Source of the DNA: Galbula dea
Taxonomy: Eukaryota > Chordata > Aves > Piciformes > Galbulidae
Assembly (NCBI GenBank): GCA_013399015.1
Contig: VWZX01001666.1
Coordinates: forward strand, 3,622,677-3,686,676
Length of the DNA: 64,000 bases
Direction of reading: 5' to 3'
Position numbers and translations under genes: made by a program. Shown in pieces: positions 63,501 through 64,000 of this stretch (positions within the stretch are counted from its first letter, which is position 1; each line of letters begins with the position of its first letter). Below the pieces are notes generated by a model that made no database searches, had not been told where the DNA came from, and worked only from the letters and a program-made list of their open reading frames with translations.

Positions 63501-64000
63501 CATATTACACATTAAATGGTTACTGATGCTACTTCAGACTTTTTTCAGCTCAAATTATGTGATTTTTCTTCTCTTTTACATTACTGCTAACATAAATAAT
63601 CCAGGTACTAGACACAACCTTTCCATTTGTACCAGTTTGCAAGGGTTACACTATAATCAAATTCTGACATTTAACACGACACACATAATTTGAGACCATT
63701 ACAATTCTGGGTTGAATCCAAAACTGATTTATTAGAGGGAAAAGTAAGGCTCTTTTTACATAATTGCACCCTCAGGAATAAAACAAAGCATAATAGGGTG
63801 ATAAGGTGTAAATTAGACTAAAATATATGCTCACCTTTCAGGTTCCTTACAACTTCAAAGAAAAACCAATTGAAAATAAAGGAAATTTTCCTGAATTCAG
63901 TGGCATCTGGATTCAACATCAACATAAAGAACTTTATATGTTATTTTAATGGAATTAATTTCATCTAGGGAAAATAAGGGATCCTACATCTTTTAAAATT
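60501..64000. other. Gene-less block
   Basis: No gene or repeat recognised. 61530-61620 is pyrimidine-rich. The 138-codon plus-strand frames at 61463-61879 and 63277-63693 have no motif, and their neighbourhood shows no matching splice signals. The final 300 bases are AT-rich. Confidence 0.6.

Noticed and set aside
1..64000. Bacterial, phage or CRISPR-type systems
   Set aside because: No dense gene packing, ribosome-binding sites, direct-repeat/spacer arrays or operons; the window has eukaryotic noncoding character with avian retroelements.
1..64000. tRNA, rRNA, U6 or other structured RNA genes
   Set aside because: I looked for T-loop (GGTTCRANNCC) and B-box-like words and for snRNA landmarks and saw no complete candidate; a covariance-model search would be needed to exclude them.

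Overview
The window looks like noncoding DNA from a bird nuclear genome. The main evidence is a CR1 non-LTR retrotransposon tail that still has its ATTCTATG-type 3' terminus (about 8076-8848, + strand), a second CR1 fragment (about 38690-38827, - strand) and a GC-richer LTR-type repeat of a kind I know from bird genomes (about 10741-11392, - strand). Outside a few islands the sequence is AT-rich and poor in CpG. Stop codons are dense in all frames, there are no operon-like gene runs, and there are many short poly-A, poly-T and TA tracts. I identified no known protein-coding gene, tRNA, rRNA or CRISPR array. The window is most simply a stretch of gene desert or a long intron. Its species and locus cannot be named from the sequence alone.

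Layout. 1-6.0 kb is unremarkable apart from a small reading frame with a signal-peptide-like start behind a good splice acceptor (2235-2510). At 6.0-6.4 kb the minus strand has two exon-like segments joined by a 145-base GT-AG interval. 7.0-9.4 kb is the densest part: an apparent ancient MIR-type SINE remnant, a pyrimidine tract, the CR1 tail, then a compact CpG island (about 8985-9360) with a CTCF-like motif and a 44-base tandem duplication. The LTR-type repeat follows at 10.7-11.4 kb. 11.4-24.1 kb is AT-rich with low-complexity tracts only. 24.1-24.6 kb holds a degenerate array of about 52-base units. 25.9-26.3 kb (- strand) has two small frames of possible coding character. The rest, to 64 kb, holds short tandem repeats, a cluster of four TAATTA cores (31.0 kb), a POU-type octamer pair (49.3 kb), purine- or pyrimidine-biased tracts that explain most of the longer open frames, and the second CR1 fragment.

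No multi-gene system is visible. The items most worth checking are the CpG island, the candidate minus-strand exon pair, the 52-base array and the homeodomain-motif cluster. All proposed exons are low-confidence inferences from reading frame and splice-site texture; chance exon-like frames are expected several times in 64 kb.
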